A stretch of 64,000 nt of DNA from JAQUOA01 sp037443785 (GCA_037443785.1 JBBINR010000011.1:1-64000); one strand, 5' to 3'; shown: positions 17,088 through 26,948, counted from the stretch's first letter. The notes: generated by a model from the letters alone, not told the origin. A program made the numbers and translations.

Positions 17088-19661
17088 AAACCCGTAATAA
17101 AAAAACGACGCCGGCCGTCGAGAGCTCGCCGTTTCATTTTGAGAACTTAATTGAAGTACGGCCTGACGGTACGATTGATAAGGATTATTCGTGGAAGAGA
17201 GCGAGGAATAAAAATTTTCTTCGAAAAGTTTTCCCGTTCTCGCATCGATTGGAAATTCTGTTGTTATCACGCCCGAGGCATCATTCATCAGCCAGTAGAG
17301 GACGTGCTGAACATCGATGTTGTTCGTGTGCGATTGCACATCTGAAAGATAGACCAGCGGAAATGGTGACAGCGAGGTGAAAAATGATATTGGAACTGTA
17401 ATTCCGGCTGTCGATGCACTCCCATCGGACAGCGTTACAAAATAATCATTGTCAGCTGTCGATCGAAACATGGAAGATATTTGAAGCATCTCCCCGGTGG
17501 AATTCTGAAGGACATCTTTTGTCGCGTTTTGATTTAAAGAGATGCGTACATCTCTGAAAAAACTCCGTATATCACGGAGTTCAAATTCCAATCCCCACCG
17601 CGAATCGGACGTGAAACCGAATGCAGCAATGGTGTTGAATGTTTGGGAAACCGGCGCGAGACCTTTTATGCATAACGGCGACGGGAGATAAGAGACTTCA
17701 ATCATTTCAACCAGGAGCCGTCCGTTCTTTGTCAGTGCATGGAATGGGAATTTTTCCAATCCGTCAATGGGGATAATGACAAAGCGCTGTCTGCCGAATT
17801 TTTCGAGGGGAAGAATGAGAATCTTATAGAGATCTTCAGAAAGTAAATTTATTTCTTGAAGGTTTTTGTTTGGATTATTTTGCAGTTCAATAAAGCGATA
17901 CATTTTTTGTTGCAATTCATACCCATAGGCAGATAATTTGACGGACGAAACTTCACGATCGCCGTCGATAACATACACCCAGCATTCGTTGTTGATGACT
18001 TGAAAATGAAGCATCACAAACGAAGAATTTTGAGGCCGGACAGCGAATGTCGTATCCCGAATCGAATACGTCAGCCACTTGAGCGATGCAAATTGATCAA
18101 TCGGGAAAGAAGGTCTTTCCTTTTCCATCTTCCACCGTTGTTGAATTAATTGCTCGGTATAATTTTTATTCTTTTCGGCGGACGCATAGGTAATTTCCAG
18201 AAGCAAACGGTTTTTGGTGGTCTGCAATGCCGCATATTGCTCAAACGCTTTTTTCTTTTGTGAATCCTTAAATTGAATGTCATTCAACGAGATTTTTTGA
18301 CAAAGATGATACGACGTGGAGAGAATTGAATACTTCAATGCTTCTTCCGTTCGCCGATATTTTAACAACAGTCCGGTCAAACGCTCGGTAAGCCATTCAC
18401 ACAGAGCATGACGTTTTGTTCCGGTGGAAATTAATAGGGCGATATTTGCATCGGCAGGAATGAATTGAAGGGGAATATTGTTATCGCAAAATTTCTCGAT
18501 CGCACGTTTGTAGTAGGTCATCGCGGCATTATCATCGCCGTTTATTTCTTTTTGCATCCCAATTCGGTGAAGGATGATTGCTTCTCCGATTCCTAGATGA
18601 AATCGTGAAAAGATCGAAAGCGCCTTCTCGTACATTTGGCTCGCACGGATCAATGCATCTTGCGTGGGAGTAACGGCATATTGTTTCACGTTACAGTCGG
18701 CAATGCGCGTTACAAGGTATGCCTCGAACATACTTTCAAATTTATTCTTTTGAGAATTATAGGCGTTGATAAATTCGTTTTGCGCATCAGAAAAATCATA
18801 ATTTTTAAAATATAATTCCCCAAGTCCTGCATGAGCGCGTGTGATTTCATCAATGCCATCCTCAGTTCTTGCATTGGAAGCCGTGAGGATGGAATTGACG
18901 AATAGACGGTGAGCCAAATCCCATTCCTGCGCTTCTGAAAAAGCACCTCCGCATTCGGTAAAGGCATGAGCAACATAGTCTGCGCGCAGATCTTTCATTA
19001 AGATCAGTTCGAGATTGTTGTAGGTCTCTTTTGCTTCAATGATCTTTTTAGCTTTGACCAGTGACGTTATTTTTCCAAGAAGTGATTCGACGACGTTTGC
19101 CGTATCATGAGATTGCAGAAATTCCCTTCCGGCTTGGGTAAAGTAAGAATTTGACCGTTGAAATTTTCCCAGTGCGCCATAGATCCGTCCGAGTTCCAGT
19201 GATACTTCGGCATGATAATGGGAGAATTGATATAATTGACTGCTTAACAACGCTTCTTCGAGAATTTTTGATGCATCATTCACCATCCCCAATTGAAAAT
19301 ATAATTTTCCAATTTCGACCATGACCGGAATTTCGGAAGACCGGTCTGCAATCTGCCCGTAAAAATTTCTGACCGTTACGTAGCTTGATAATGCAGCAGA
19401 AGGTTTTCCCAGCGATAACTGCAGTGATGCAAGCGACGTATAGGCTTCAACCAATTTCTGTCTATTATTGACGGATGTCAGAAGTTCAATGGCTTGCACC
19501 ATCGATTGTTCAGCCCCTGCAGGATCGTTATCATGAATTTGCGCCGCTGCATGCTGAATTTTTTTTTCCGCTTGCTCTACAATGGTTTTTTCCGTCTGTC
19601 CGTTGCATCCGAAGAGAAAGAAAATGCCGCAAAGGCAATATGATGTGAGCTGTTTGATCAT
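17085..19661 (-). CDS. TPR-CHAT lipoprotein with degenerate CHAT domain
   Basis: 858-residue lipoprotein; the ATG at 19661 opens a signal peptide with lipobox L-F-G-C19. Residues from about 30 to 480 are helical TPR-like repeats. The C-terminal 250 residues have the outline of a caspase-like CHAT domain: PIDGLEKFPFHAL matches the 'P.g.L..lPf.aL' entry strand, then come LSDG and the late AYRQAV-like helix. The catalytic positions are lost: where a His is expected there is LQISSM (about 726-731), and where L-S-A-C-E-T-G is expected there is L-S-D-V-Q-S (about 772-777). It is probably a non-proteolytic relative. Confidence 0.82.
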   Translation of the reverse strand: MIKQLTSYCLCGIFFLFGCNGQTEKTIVEQAEKKIQHAAAQIHDNDPAGAEQSMVQAIELLTSVNNRQKLVEAYTSLASLQLSLGKPSAALSSYVTVRNFYGQIADRSSEIPVMVEIGKLYFQLGMVNDASKILEEALLSSQLYQFSHYHAEVSLELGRIYGALGKFQRSNSYFTQAGREFLQSHDTANVVESLLGKITSLVKAKKIIEAKETYNNLELILMKDLRADYVAHAFTECGGAFSEAQEWDLAHRLFVNSILTASNARTEDGIDEITRAHAGLGELYFKNYDFSDAQNEFINAYNSQKNKFESMFEAYLVTRIADCNVKQYAVTPTQDALIRASQMYEKALSIFSRFHLGIGEAIILHRIGMQKEINGDDNAAMTYYKRAIEKFCDNNIPLQFIPADANIALLISTGTKRHALCEWLTERLTGLLLKYRRTEEALKYSILSTSYHLCQKISLNDIQFKDSQKKKAFEQYAALQTTKNRLLLEITYASAEKNKNYTEQLIQQRWKMEKERPSFPIDQFASLKWLTYSIRDTTFAVRPQNSSFVMLHFQVINNECWVYVIDGDREVSSVKLSAYGYELQQKMYRFIELQNNPNKNLQEINLLSEDLYKILILPLEKFGRQRFVIIPIDGLEKFPFHALTKNGRLLVEMIEVSYLPSPLCIKGLAPVSQTFNTIAAFGFTSDSRWGLEFELRDIRSFFRDVRISLNQNATKDVLQNSTGEMLQISSMFRSTADNDYFVTLSDGSASTAGITVPISFFTSLSPFPLVYLSDVQSHTNNIDVQHVLYWLMNDASGVITTEFPIDARTGKLFEENFYSSLSSTNNPYQSYRQAVLQLSSQNETASSRRPASFFYYGF

Positions 19662-19701
19662 GATGGTTGAATGGTGAAACAATATACCAAACGAGGATTT
19701 A

Positions 19702-19735
19702 AAATGAAAAAGCCGATCTTCTTCAGATCGGCTTT
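19702..19735 (-). terminator. Terminator of the 19760-20860 gene
   Basis: AAAGCCGATCT and AGATCGGCTTT pair around a 5-nt loop; on the minus strand a T-rich tract follows. Confidence 0.88.
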
Positions 19736-19759
19736 TTTTTTTACAATCGACAAATCGTT

Positions 19760-20860
19760 TTAGAATGCAATGAAAACGCCTGCGGTGGCGGAATTTTGTT
19801 TTCCAATATTATAATCTGCATTAATGTTGATGATCAGAATGCGGAAACTGAGTCCGACGGTAAGACGCGATTTATTTGCGCCTTCAAGATCGAACGAAAT
19901 ATGTTCAAACTTGTCGTTTGCAGCGTTGTTTGGATCTTGATATGTCGGGAAGTCGTATCCGAAAGTCATTTTTGACGATTCAAGCATGAAGCCGGCGTAC
20001 GGAGTAACATTCAAGAATGCAAAGCCTAACTGTTTGCTTACATTAAGACCAAAGGCCGTAGTTTTTGCCTCCATTAATGTTCCGATATTCAACTTTTGCG
20101 TGAAGAAACTTGCTGCAACATCAACAACGGGGATTGGTAACCACATACCGAGGTTATGTTGGATTCCAAAACCAAAATATTTGAATTTTCCAAGATCACC
20201 CAATGGTGTTTCAGGCAGCCATCGGAATGTCGCTTGTGTTCCATAAATTGTTCCAATGCTCAACTGCGGTGCACCAAGAGGAATGATTGCTTTGCCATCA
20301 AGTACGCCAGTAACTTCATCCATCACCTTTACTTGAGCAGGAATATTAAATGTAAAACCATTTGCAGTTACCTGGTCAGCGGGGACAGAGAGAGTGAGTT
20401 TGTCAGACTTTGTTCCTACAACTGTTGGTCCTTGCATGTCTACTGTAAATGTTTTTGCTGCGATTGCGTCAATTACCTTTTGTTGAGCTCCAGGAATACT
20501 TGCAAGATTAGTATATGATGAACCAATTGATTGTGCAATTTTTTCTGCTTCACTATTGGAACCGACAGGTCCGCCGGAAAATCTGAAACCTGCATGCAAT
20601 TGAAAAGTTTTATCTTCATCTGTTGTGAATGTTCCCATTCCAACAAACCCAAGTTCAAAATCAACGCCAAAAATTTTTGCTTGCGGCGCTTTATGGAACC
20701 AACCGCCGTTTAAGTTCATTCCAAAGCCTGTGACAACCGGTTGAACATATTTTTGCCCGGCCTCAATGCCAAGATTTTTCATCGTTTCTTCCATGGATTG
20801 AGAATATCCAAGCGATGAGATAAACAATACTGCCAACAACAGCGATAAAGTTTTTTTCAT
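19760..20860 (-). CDS. DUF6588-like outer-membrane/exported protein
   Basis: 366 residues with a signal peptide (LLLAVLFISSLGYS, cleavage before QSMEE). The mature protein has amphipathic strands, many Gly/Phe pairs and a C-terminus ending VFIAF, as expected for a barrel-like outer-membrane protein. The pattern recalls the DUF6588 family of this phylum; I hold that family call loosely. The ATG at 20860 follows AAGGGG; an open frame upstream to 20968 lacks a signal peptide. Monocistronic, with its own promoter and terminator. Confidence 0.75.
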   Translation of the reverse strand: MKKTLSLLLAVLFISSLGYSQSMEETMKNLGIEAGQKYVQPVVTGFGMNLNGGWFHKAPQAKIFGVDFELGFVGMGTFTTDEDKTFQLHAGFRFSGGPVGSNSEAEKIAQSIGSSYTNLASIPGAQQKVIDAIAAKTFTVDMQGPTVVGTKSDKLTLSVPADQVTANGFTFNIPAQVKVMDEVTGVLDGKAIIPLGAPQLSIGTIYGTQATFRWLPETPLGDLGKFKYFGFGIQHNLGMWLPIPVVDVAASFFTQKLNIGTLMEAKTTAFGLNVSKQLGFAFLNVTPYAGFMLESSKMTFGYDFPTYQDPNNAANDKFEHISFDLEGANKSRLTVGLSFRILIININADYNIGKQNSATAGVFIAF

Positions 20861-20967
20861 ACGGTACCCCTTAATTATGGTTAATGGTGTTAAGTGATAA
20901 AACAAAATTGAAGTTCGTTGTAATTGGGGAGGTTCGACACATGAATTACCATGTAAAAGGCAATACA

Positions 20968-20995
20968 AATATAGCTAATAATTAGGGAAACGCAA
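20968..20995 (-). promoter_or_regulatory. Promoter for the 20860 gene
   Basis: Minus strand TTGCGT, 16 bp, TATATT, extended to TATATTTG, so it also fits the Bacteroides TAnnTTTG element. Leader about 100 nt. Confidence 0.6.
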
Positions 20996-21006
20996 TAGTT
21001 TTTTTA

Positions 21007-21035
21007 TTGCTAATCGCCGGCATTTTTTTTAACAT
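21007..21035 (+). promoter_or_regulatory. Promoter for the MerR gene
   Basis: TTGCTA, 17 bp, TAACAT, 25 bp before the start codon. Confidence 0.5.
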
Positions 21036-21059
21036 TGTAACAGAATTAAGAGGGGTTCT

Positions 21060-21470
21060 ATGAAATCAATCGGAATAAAAAAACTTTATTATTCGATCAG
21101 CGAAGTTGCCAAAATTACTGATCTTGAACAATATGTCCTTCGGTATTGGGAATCCGAATTTGAACAGCTGAAACCCCAAAAGAACAGAGCGGGGAATAGA
21201 GTCTACACAAATAAAGAAATCAAACTGATTCTCTTTATTAAAAAATTGCTTCGTGAAGAACGGTATACCATTGAAGGTGCCAAACAGGTTTTGCAAACGT
21301 GGCAATCAGAAGATACCGGCGAGCAAACAGTTCTCCCGTTTAATGAAACGTCGGACAGTCCGAAGCCTGTGTTACAGCAGCCGGTGACGAGAATAACCGA
21401 TCCGACATTAAAAGAAGATTTGCGGGAAATTAAAACAGTGCTTGAAGAATTGCTCACAAAATTGAATTGA
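21060..21470 (+). CDS. MerR-family transcriptional regulator
   Basis: 136 residues. An N-terminal MerR winged helix is clear: YSISEVAKITDLEQYVLRYW followed by the wing N-R-A-G-N-R-V-Y-T-N-K-E-I and helix IKKLLREERYTIEGAKQVL. The C-terminal part is short, with no Cys cluster, so metal sensing of the classical type is unlikely. One-gene regulators of this form are widespread in the FCB group, with unknown targets. It is flanked by its own promoter and terminator. Confidence 0.9.
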   Translation: MKSIGIKKLYYSISEVAKITDLEQYVLRYWESEFEQLKPQKNRAGNRVYTNKEIKLILFIKKLLREERYTIEGAKQVLQTWQSEDTGEQTVLPFNETSDSPKPVLQQPVTRITDPTLKEDLREIKTVLEELLTKLN

Positions 21471-21494
21471 GAAAAATATTTTTTAAAATTGACG

Positions 21495-21528
21495 AGTCTT
21501 CCATAGTAATGTGGGAGACTTTTTTTTT
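21495..21528 (+). terminator. Terminator of the MerR gene
   Basis: AGTCTTCCA pairs with TGGGAGACT (one G-T pair) around an 8-nt loop, followed by eight T. Confidence 0.85.
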
Positions 21529-21558
21529 GTGGGAGTGACGTGCCGGGAGGATTTATTT

Positions 21559-21594
21559 AAAATTAAAAAATCTCGAAATGAATCCGAGATTTTT
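21559..21594 (-). terminator. Terminator of tRNA-Pro
   Basis: AAAAATCTCG and CGAGATTTTT form a stem; on the minus strand a T-rich run follows. Lies 11 bp beyond the tRNA 3' end. Confidence 0.8.
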
Positions 21595-21605
21595 TATTGG
21601 ATACG

Positions 21606-21680
21606 TCGGAACGGCGGGATTCGAACCCGCGACCCCTACCACCCCAAGGTAGTGCGCTAGCCGGGCTGCGCCACGTTCCG
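21606..21680 (-). tRNA. tRNA-Pro (anticodon GGG)
   Basis: 75-nt tRNA on the minus strand. CGGAACG pairs with CGTTCCG, the D arm is GCGC-AGCCCGGCTA-GCGC, the anticodon arm is CTACC-TTGGGGT-GGTAG, and the T arm is GCGGG-TTCGAAT-CCCGC. Discriminator A, no encoded CCA. Confidence 0.97.
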
Positions 21681-21695
21681 ATTGTGAACGAAAGT

Positions 21696-21724
21696 AATTT
21701 ACAAAAAAGAGACCCATAATCCAA
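21696..21724 (-). promoter_or_regulatory. Promoter for tRNA-Pro
   Basis: Minus strand TTGGAT, 17 bp, TAAATT, ending 15 bp before the tRNA 5' end. Confidence 0.55.
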
Positions 21725-21748
21725 AAAAAAGTTTTTGAGGAAATTTTC

Positions 21749-22474
21749 ATGCAGAAAGTCTTTATCATTATGATATCCCTTGTCGTGATGGTGTTTCAAT
21801 TTTCCGCGTCTCAGATTGGCCGTGCACAAAAACTTGTTATAGCACTCTCTGCCCATTGGAATTCAACTTCAGGAGAAATGTATTTGATGGATAAAATTGG
21901 CTCACGGTGGATTCAAAATGGAACACCAACACCCGTTTCATTCGGCAGGAAAGGACTTGCCTGGGGAAATGGATTGCATAAGAATCCCGAAGGGGAATAT
22001 CGAAAGCATGAAGGCGATGAGCGATCTCCCGCAGGAATTTTTACATTTGGTTCGCTTTATGGTTTGGATAGTCTTCCGCCGGCAGGAGTGGTTTATCCAT
22101 ATAAACAACTTACTCCGCTGACTCGATGTGTTGACGATAGTGTGTCAAAAGCGTATAATCAAGTTGTTGAAGAAGATTCGTCAACCAAAGATTGGTCGAG
22201 TGCAGAACGAATGCAGCATGCAGATCCCGATTACAAATATGTTTTGATTGTTGAACACAATGCCGATCGTACACCAGGAAATGGAAGCTGCATTTTTTTT
22301 CATATCAACAAATGTCCTACATCTGGTTGTACATCGATGGACGAACAAAATATGGTGCCGTTTCTGCAGTGGCTCGATCCGGAAACAACCACGCTGTTAA
22401 TTCAACTTCCTCAAAAAGAATATTCCAAGTTCCACCTGGAATGGCATCTTCCCGACCTTACCATCAATCATTAA
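21749..22474 (+). CDS. L,D-transpeptidase-like (YkuD-fold) exported protein
   Basis: 241 residues with an N-terminal signal segment. The second half has the L,D-transpeptidase active-site pattern: F-F-H185 followed nine residues later by S-G-C194-T-S-M, with the preceding strand carrying a Gly-Ser pair. Enzymes of this fold cross-link peptidoglycan or attach proteins to it through the Cys. The His-Cys spacing is shorter than in classical YkuD and closer to the COG3786-type group. It lies three bases before the penicillin acylase gene, so the two form an operon. Confidence 0.82.
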   Translation: MQKVFIIMISLVVMVFQFSASQIGRAQKLVIALSAHWNSTSGEMYLMDKIGSRWIQNGTPTPVSFGRKGLAWGNGLHKNPEGEYRKHEGDERSPAGIFTFGSLYGLDSLPPAGVVYPYKQLTPLTRCVDDSVSKAYNQVVEEDSSTKDWSSAERMQHADPDYKYVLIVEHNADRTPGNGSCIFFHINKCPTSGCTSMDEQNMVPFLQWLDPETTTLLIQLPQKEYSKFHLEWHLPDLTINH

Positions 22475-22477
22475 ACC

Positions 22478-24889
22478 ATGAAAAAAACTAAAATTGCAGT
22501 TGGAATTCTCATCTCGATAATGATTTTAGCGGGAGTGATATTTTTCTCGCTCCGCTACCTTGTGACGAAATCGTTTCCCCAATATTCGGGAACAATCAAC
22601 TCGTCGCGTATTTCGAATGAAGTAAAAATTTATCGGGACGAATTCGGCGTTCCGCATATTATTGCGCATAATGAGTACGATCTCTTTTTTACCCAAGGAT
22701 ATGTTCATGCACAAGATCGATTGTGGCAGATGGATATTTCGCGACGTGCCGGTGAAGGCCGGCTGTCTGAAGTCCTTGGATCATCGACGATAAAGTTCGA
22801 TAAGATGTTGAGAACCGTTGGATTTAAAAATATTGCGGAAAAATTAGAATCGTCGATCAGTCCGAAATCGAAAGAAATTCTTCAAGCCTATGCCGATGGA
22901 GTGAACGAATTTATCCGGACGCACAAAGGAAAATATCCGATTGAGTTTGATATGCTCAATTATGAGCCGGAAGAATGGAAACCAGTTCATAGTTTAATGA
23001 TATCGCGCTTGATGGCGTGGGAATTGAATATTTCGTGGCACGTTGATGTTGCCCTTGGTGAACTGGTTGCAAAACTCGGAGAAGAAAAAGCAAAACAGAT
23101 TTTTCCGTCATATCCCGAGAATGCACCGGTGATTGTCGATAAAAAAAATAGCGTCCATTCGCTTCCTGCGTTAAAGAATTTTTCCGCACTTGAGCGAGAT
23201 TTCAGAGAATTTTTTGGGACGACAGGAACTCATATCGGCAGCAATTCGTGGGCGGTCAGTCCGCAAAAATCGGAAAACGGCCACGCAATGCTTGCGAACG
23301 ATCCGCATCTTGGCTTGGGGCTTCCCGCGAAGTGGTACGAAATTCATTTACAAGCAGGATCGTTCGATGTTGCCGGCGTTTCACTTCCCGGAACCCCTCT
23401 GGTAATTATCGGACACAACCGGAATGTTGCGTGGGGTTTGACGAATGTGATGGCCGACGATGCGGATTTTTATCTGGAGAAAGCGGATTCGCTCGGTGCA
23501 GACTCGTATTTCTATAAAGGAGAATGGAAAGATATCGAAATGATTCACGATACCATTTTTGTAAAAGATACTTCCGAAATTCCCTTCACCATCAAAAAAA
23601 CGATTCATGGCCCGGCCGTCAACGAAATTTACCCATTAAATGAAATGCAGCAATCCAATTTTATTACAATGCGGTGGACAGGATTTGAAATGAGCGATGA
23701 ACTGCATGGAATTTATCTTATCAATGCCAGCAATAACTGGCAAAGCTTCCTCTCCGGCGTGAAAGAATTTACCGTTCCCGGACAAAATTTTGTGTACGCT
23801 GATCGTGAAGGCAATATCGGTTTTCATCCGGGAGTCCGTTTGCCGCTTCGTAAAAACCAAAATCCGACCTTGCCAAGCATTGGATGGTCCGGCGAAAATG
23901 AATGGCAGGGATTTGTTTTGTTTGACGATTTGCCAAGCACTTTTAATCCCCCCGAGGGTTTTATTGCGACGGCGAACAACAAAACATCGTCTTCGATCCC
24001 GTACCATATTTCAAATTTGTGGGAACCGCCTTCACGAATCCAACGAATCCGGCAGTTGTTGCTTCAGAAAGAAAAATTCGATGTCAATGATTTCAAAACA
24101 ATGCAAAATGATTATTGCTCGCAGTTTGCAAAAGATATCGTTCCATTTATCGTGGGTGCCTATCAGCATCAAACCATTGATGATCAGCGATTGGAAACAG
24201 TGTTGAGTTATTTTCATAATTGGAATTATATGATGTCGAAAGAAAATGCAACGACCACGGTGTTCGAAGTTTTCTTTCATTATCTCATCAAAAATATTTA
24301 CCGTGATGAAATGGGGGATGAGCTTTACAACCAATATGTTTTTTTGGCAAATATTCCGTACAGAGTTACGCCTGCATTGCTGCGCGATTCGGCATCAAGC
24401 TGGTTCGATGATGTGACAACCCCCGGCGTAGAAACGCGGGATGATATTATTCGAAAAAGCATGATGGAAACATTGGATTTTCTTACTAAAAAATTCGGGA
24501 ATGAAACGAAAGAATGGCGGTGGGGAAGACTCCATACATTAACCCTGCGTCATCCTTTTGGAAAGATTGACGTGCTGCAGTCCATTTTTAATATCGGTCC
24601 GTTTGAAGTCGGCGGTTCTGGAACGACAGTGAACAACGGAGAATATCATTTTACCGATCCGTATGAAATGACGCTCGGCCCTTCGACCAGACAAATCGTT
24701 GACTTCTCGAATCTCAATGCCGCCCTTTCGGTTATCCCGTCCGGCCAATCAGGACAGCCGCTTCATGACCACTATGCCGATCAATCGGCAGTGTGGCGAA
24801 ACGGCGAGTATCACGAAATGCCAATGGATGAAAATGAAATTGCGTCAAAGTCGGAAAAAATTTTGTATCTTAAACCGTCGCAAGAATAA
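22478..24889 (+). CDS. Penicillin acylase family protein (Ntn-hydrolase, peptidase S45)
   Basis: 803 residues with an N-terminal membrane anchor or signal (about 7-27). It resembles a proenzyme of the penicillin acylase/quorum-quenching acylase family, which self-cleaves before a Ser that becomes the N-terminal nucleophile. That site is visible as H-I-G-S255-N-S-W-A-V-S, followed by ANDPHLGLGLP. The alpha-chain motifs FGVPHIIA and GYVHAQDRLWQMD and the C-terminal GPSTRQIVDFSN and PSGQSGQPLHDHY are intact. Substrate is uncertain; acyl-amides such as acyl-homoserine lactones are known for relatives. Confidence 0.93.
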   Translation: MKKTKIAVGILISIMILAGVIFFSLRYLVTKSFPQYSGTINSSRISNEVKIYRDEFGVPHIIAHNEYDLFFTQGYVHAQDRLWQMDISRRAGEGRLSEVLGSSTIKFDKMLRTVGFKNIAEKLESSISPKSKEILQAYADGVNEFIRTHKGKYPIEFDMLNYEPEEWKPVHSLMISRLMAWELNISWHVDVALGELVAKLGEEKAKQIFPSYPENAPVIVDKKNSVHSLPALKNFSALERDFREFFGTTGTHIGSNSWAVSPQKSENGHAMLANDPHLGLGLPAKWYEIHLQAGSFDVAGVSLPGTPLVIIGHNRNVAWGLTNVMADDADFYLEKADSLGADSYFYKGEWKDIEMIHDTIFVKDTSEIPFTIKKTIHGPAVNEIYPLNEMQQSNFITMRWTGFEMSDELHGIYLINASNNWQSFLSGVKEFTVPGQNFVYADREGNIGFHPGVRLPLRKNQNPTLPSIGWSGENEWQGFVLFDDLPSTFNPPEGFIATANNKTSSSIPYHISNLWEPPSRIQRIRQLLLQKEKFDVNDFKTMQNDYCSQFAKDIVPFIVGAYQHQTIDDQRLETVLSYFHNWNYMMSKENATTTVFEVFFHYLIKNIYRDEMGDELYNQYVFLANIPYRVTPALLRDSASSWFDDVTTPGVETRDDIIRKSMMETLDFLTKKFGNETKEWRWGRLHTLTLRHPFGKIDVLQSIFNIGPFEVGGSGTTVNNGEYHFTDPYEMTLGPSTRQIVDFSNLNAALSVIPSGQSGQPLHDHYADQSAVWRNGEYHEMPMDENEIASKSEKILYLKPSQE

Positions 24890-24957
24890 TAGAACTATTT
24901 TTCTATCGCTTGCCGTATCATTAAATAAAAAAGAAATTTGGAATTAATATTTACCCT

Positions 24958-26403
24958 ATGAAGCAGGTAATACCGAAATATGGAAGGACAAAAATAGTTT
25001 GTACGCTAGGCCCGGCGTCATCGCCCGTTGAAACACTAGTCAAAATGATTGAATCTGGAATGGATGTTGCCCGTTTGAATTTTTCGCACGGGTCTCATGA
25101 AGATCATTTTGAAATGATGAATCGCGTTCGGAAAGCGTCGGCCTTGACGAATGAACCGGTTGCTATCCTGCTTGATCTCCAAGGACCGAAAATTCGTACG
25201 GGGAAATTGAAAGAACCGATGTTCTTGAACGACGGTGAGAAACTCATTATTACCATCGATGACATTCTTGGGGAGAACCATCGGGTGTCGACGACGTATA
25301 AAGAACTGCCGAAGGATGTGAAACCGGGAGATACCATTTTAATGGATGACGGCCTGCTTCAATTCAAAGTAATTTCTTCGGATGGCAAGGATGTTGTCGC
25401 TGAAGTTGTGCACGGCGGCATCTTAAAAAGTAATAAAGGAATCAATCTTCCCGGCGTTGCGGTCAGCACGCCGTCGCTTACGGAAAAAGATAAAGAAGAT
25501 ACGCTGTTTGGTATTGCGCATGATGTTGATTATATCGCATTGTCGTTTGTACGCACCGGAAGCGATGTCGCCCATCTCAGAAATTTTATCATTTCGCATA
25601 TCGATAAAAGAAAAAAACTTCCGATCATCGCAAAGATCGAAAAAGACGAAGCTCTAAAAAATATTGATGACATCATCGATGAAGCCGACGGTATTATGGT
25701 TGCGCGAGGCGATTTGGGTGTGGAATGTCCGACGGAAGAAGTCCCGATTGCCCAAAAAATGATTGCCCGAAAATCGAATGCTGCCGGCAAGCCGGTCATC
25801 ATTGCAACGCAAATGCTCGATTCGATGATCGAGAATCCGCGGCCGACGCGTGCAGAAGCGAATGATGTTGCCAATGCGGTGCTTGATGGCGCCGATGCGG
25901 TGATGCTGAGCGGTGAGACTTCAGTCGGTAAATATCCCGTTGAAGTCGTGCAGACAATGGATTCGATTATTCGACGAACGGAATTGGAGGGAAGAGATAA
26001 ACTTGATCTTCAAGATGAAGTCAGCGATAAACAGGAAGCGGTCTTTAAAGCCCTTGGCCGTTCGGCGTGCATTCTTGCACGGCAAATCGGAGCGGCGGCA
26101 ATCATCTCTTTTTCACATTCCGGAGAAACGTTAAAAACAATTGCGCGGTACAGACCGGCAGCGCAGATCATCGGTATCACCAACAGAGAACGAATTCAAC
26201 GGCGCTTAAATTTGATCTGGGGAGTTCGATCGGTATTGATAAAAAGTTTTGACGTCGGTGAAACTGACAGCACAATTGCTCGCGTCAACCAAATGCTGGT
26301 TGAAAAGGGATATTTGAAGGAAGGGGATCATGTCGTGATCACCGCCGGAATTCCACTGATGTCGCGTAATTCTACTAATATGATCAAAGTGGAAAAGATC
26401 TAA
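24958..26403 (+). CDS. pyk: Pyruvate kinase
   Basis: 481-residue pyruvate kinase, converting phosphoenolpyruvate and ADP to pyruvate and ATP. All core motifs are present: TKIVCTLGPASS, SGMDVARLNFSHG, the catalytic-loop IIAKIEKDEALKN, the metal-site MVARGDLGVE and the signature TRAEANDVANAVLDGADAVMLSGE. A full C-terminal allosteric domain follows. The gene appears free-standing. Confidence 0.98.
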   Translation: MKQVIPKYGRTKIVCTLGPASSPVETLVKMIESGMDVARLNFSHGSHEDHFEMMNRVRKASALTNEPVAILLDLQGPKIRTGKLKEPMFLNDGEKLIITIDDILGENHRVSTTYKELPKDVKPGDTILMDDGLLQFKVISSDGKDVVAEVVHGGILKSNKGINLPGVAVSTPSLTEKDKEDTLFGIAHDVDYIALSFVRTGSDVAHLRNFIISHIDKRKKLPIIAKIEKDEALKNIDDIIDEADGIMVARGDLGVECPTEEVPIAQKMIARKSNAAGKPVIIATQMLDSMIENPRPTRAEANDVANAVLDGADAVMLSGETSVGKYPVEVVQTMDSIIRRTELEGRDKLDLQDEVSDKQEAVFKALGRSACILARQIGAAAIISFSHSGETLKTIARYRPAAQIIGITNRERIQRRLNLIWGVRSVLIKSFDVGETDSTIARVNQMLVEKGYLKEGDHVVITAGIPLMSRNSTNMIKVEKI

Positions 26404-26570
26404 TGAGGGAAAATATTTTACTTAATCAATCAGAGACACTGCCGCACTCGTGAGCGTGTGATTTTCGCCGTCACATCCTGCAACAAAAAATATCCTTCCA
26501 CTGGCAAGTTATTGTTATTAACAATCAGATAAGAAAACAGCGGATTTTGTTTCCTGATCCCATGCACGGG

Positions 26571-26726
26571 CTATAGGCCCGTTTCAGAAATATAATCGTT
26601 CGTATCGTATCGTACGTTTTCACTATCCTTTTTTTTGGCGTCCATCTTTTTTTTGAGAAGGATGGGAATTGCAATGACTCCTGCAACGATAGCTGTCCAC
26701 TTTACTATATTGAGAAAATTTTTCAT
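26571..26726 (-). CDS. Small single-helix membrane protein (possible)
   Basis: A 51-codon frame on the minus strand starting at ATG 26726. It codes for a hydrophobic helix (VKWTAIVAGVIAIPILL) followed by a lysine-rich segment (KKKMDAKKK) and a polar tail. The pattern is that of a small type-II membrane protein. There is no clear ribosome site, and no family is recognised, so it could also be chance. Confidence 0.4.
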   Translation of the reverse strand: MKNFLNIVKWTAIVAGVIAIPILLKKKMDAKKKDSENVRYDTNDYISETGL

Positions 26727-26913
26727 AAAAGTTGATAGAGGAATAAAATGTTGATAAAGACATTCAGGTTCTGCTGTTCACAATGAAATATAAATAAATT
26801 TTATGAATTGTGCTTGCCGTCAAGCAAAAAAAAGATCGGGAGGAGAATGGTATTGTGAGACAATCTACGAGCAACGGTTCGTCATCCGTGCAAATATTGG
26901 CTGGCAGTTCAAA

Positions 26914-26948
26914 AATACAAAAACGTCCACAGGGGACGTTTTTGTATT
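26914..26948. terminator. Strong bidirectional hairpin terminator
   Basis: A perfect 15-bp stem (26914-26928 with 26934-26948, core AAAACGTCC/GGACGTTTT) closes a 5-nt loop. On the minus strand it follows the phosphorylase gene. Confidence 0.85.
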
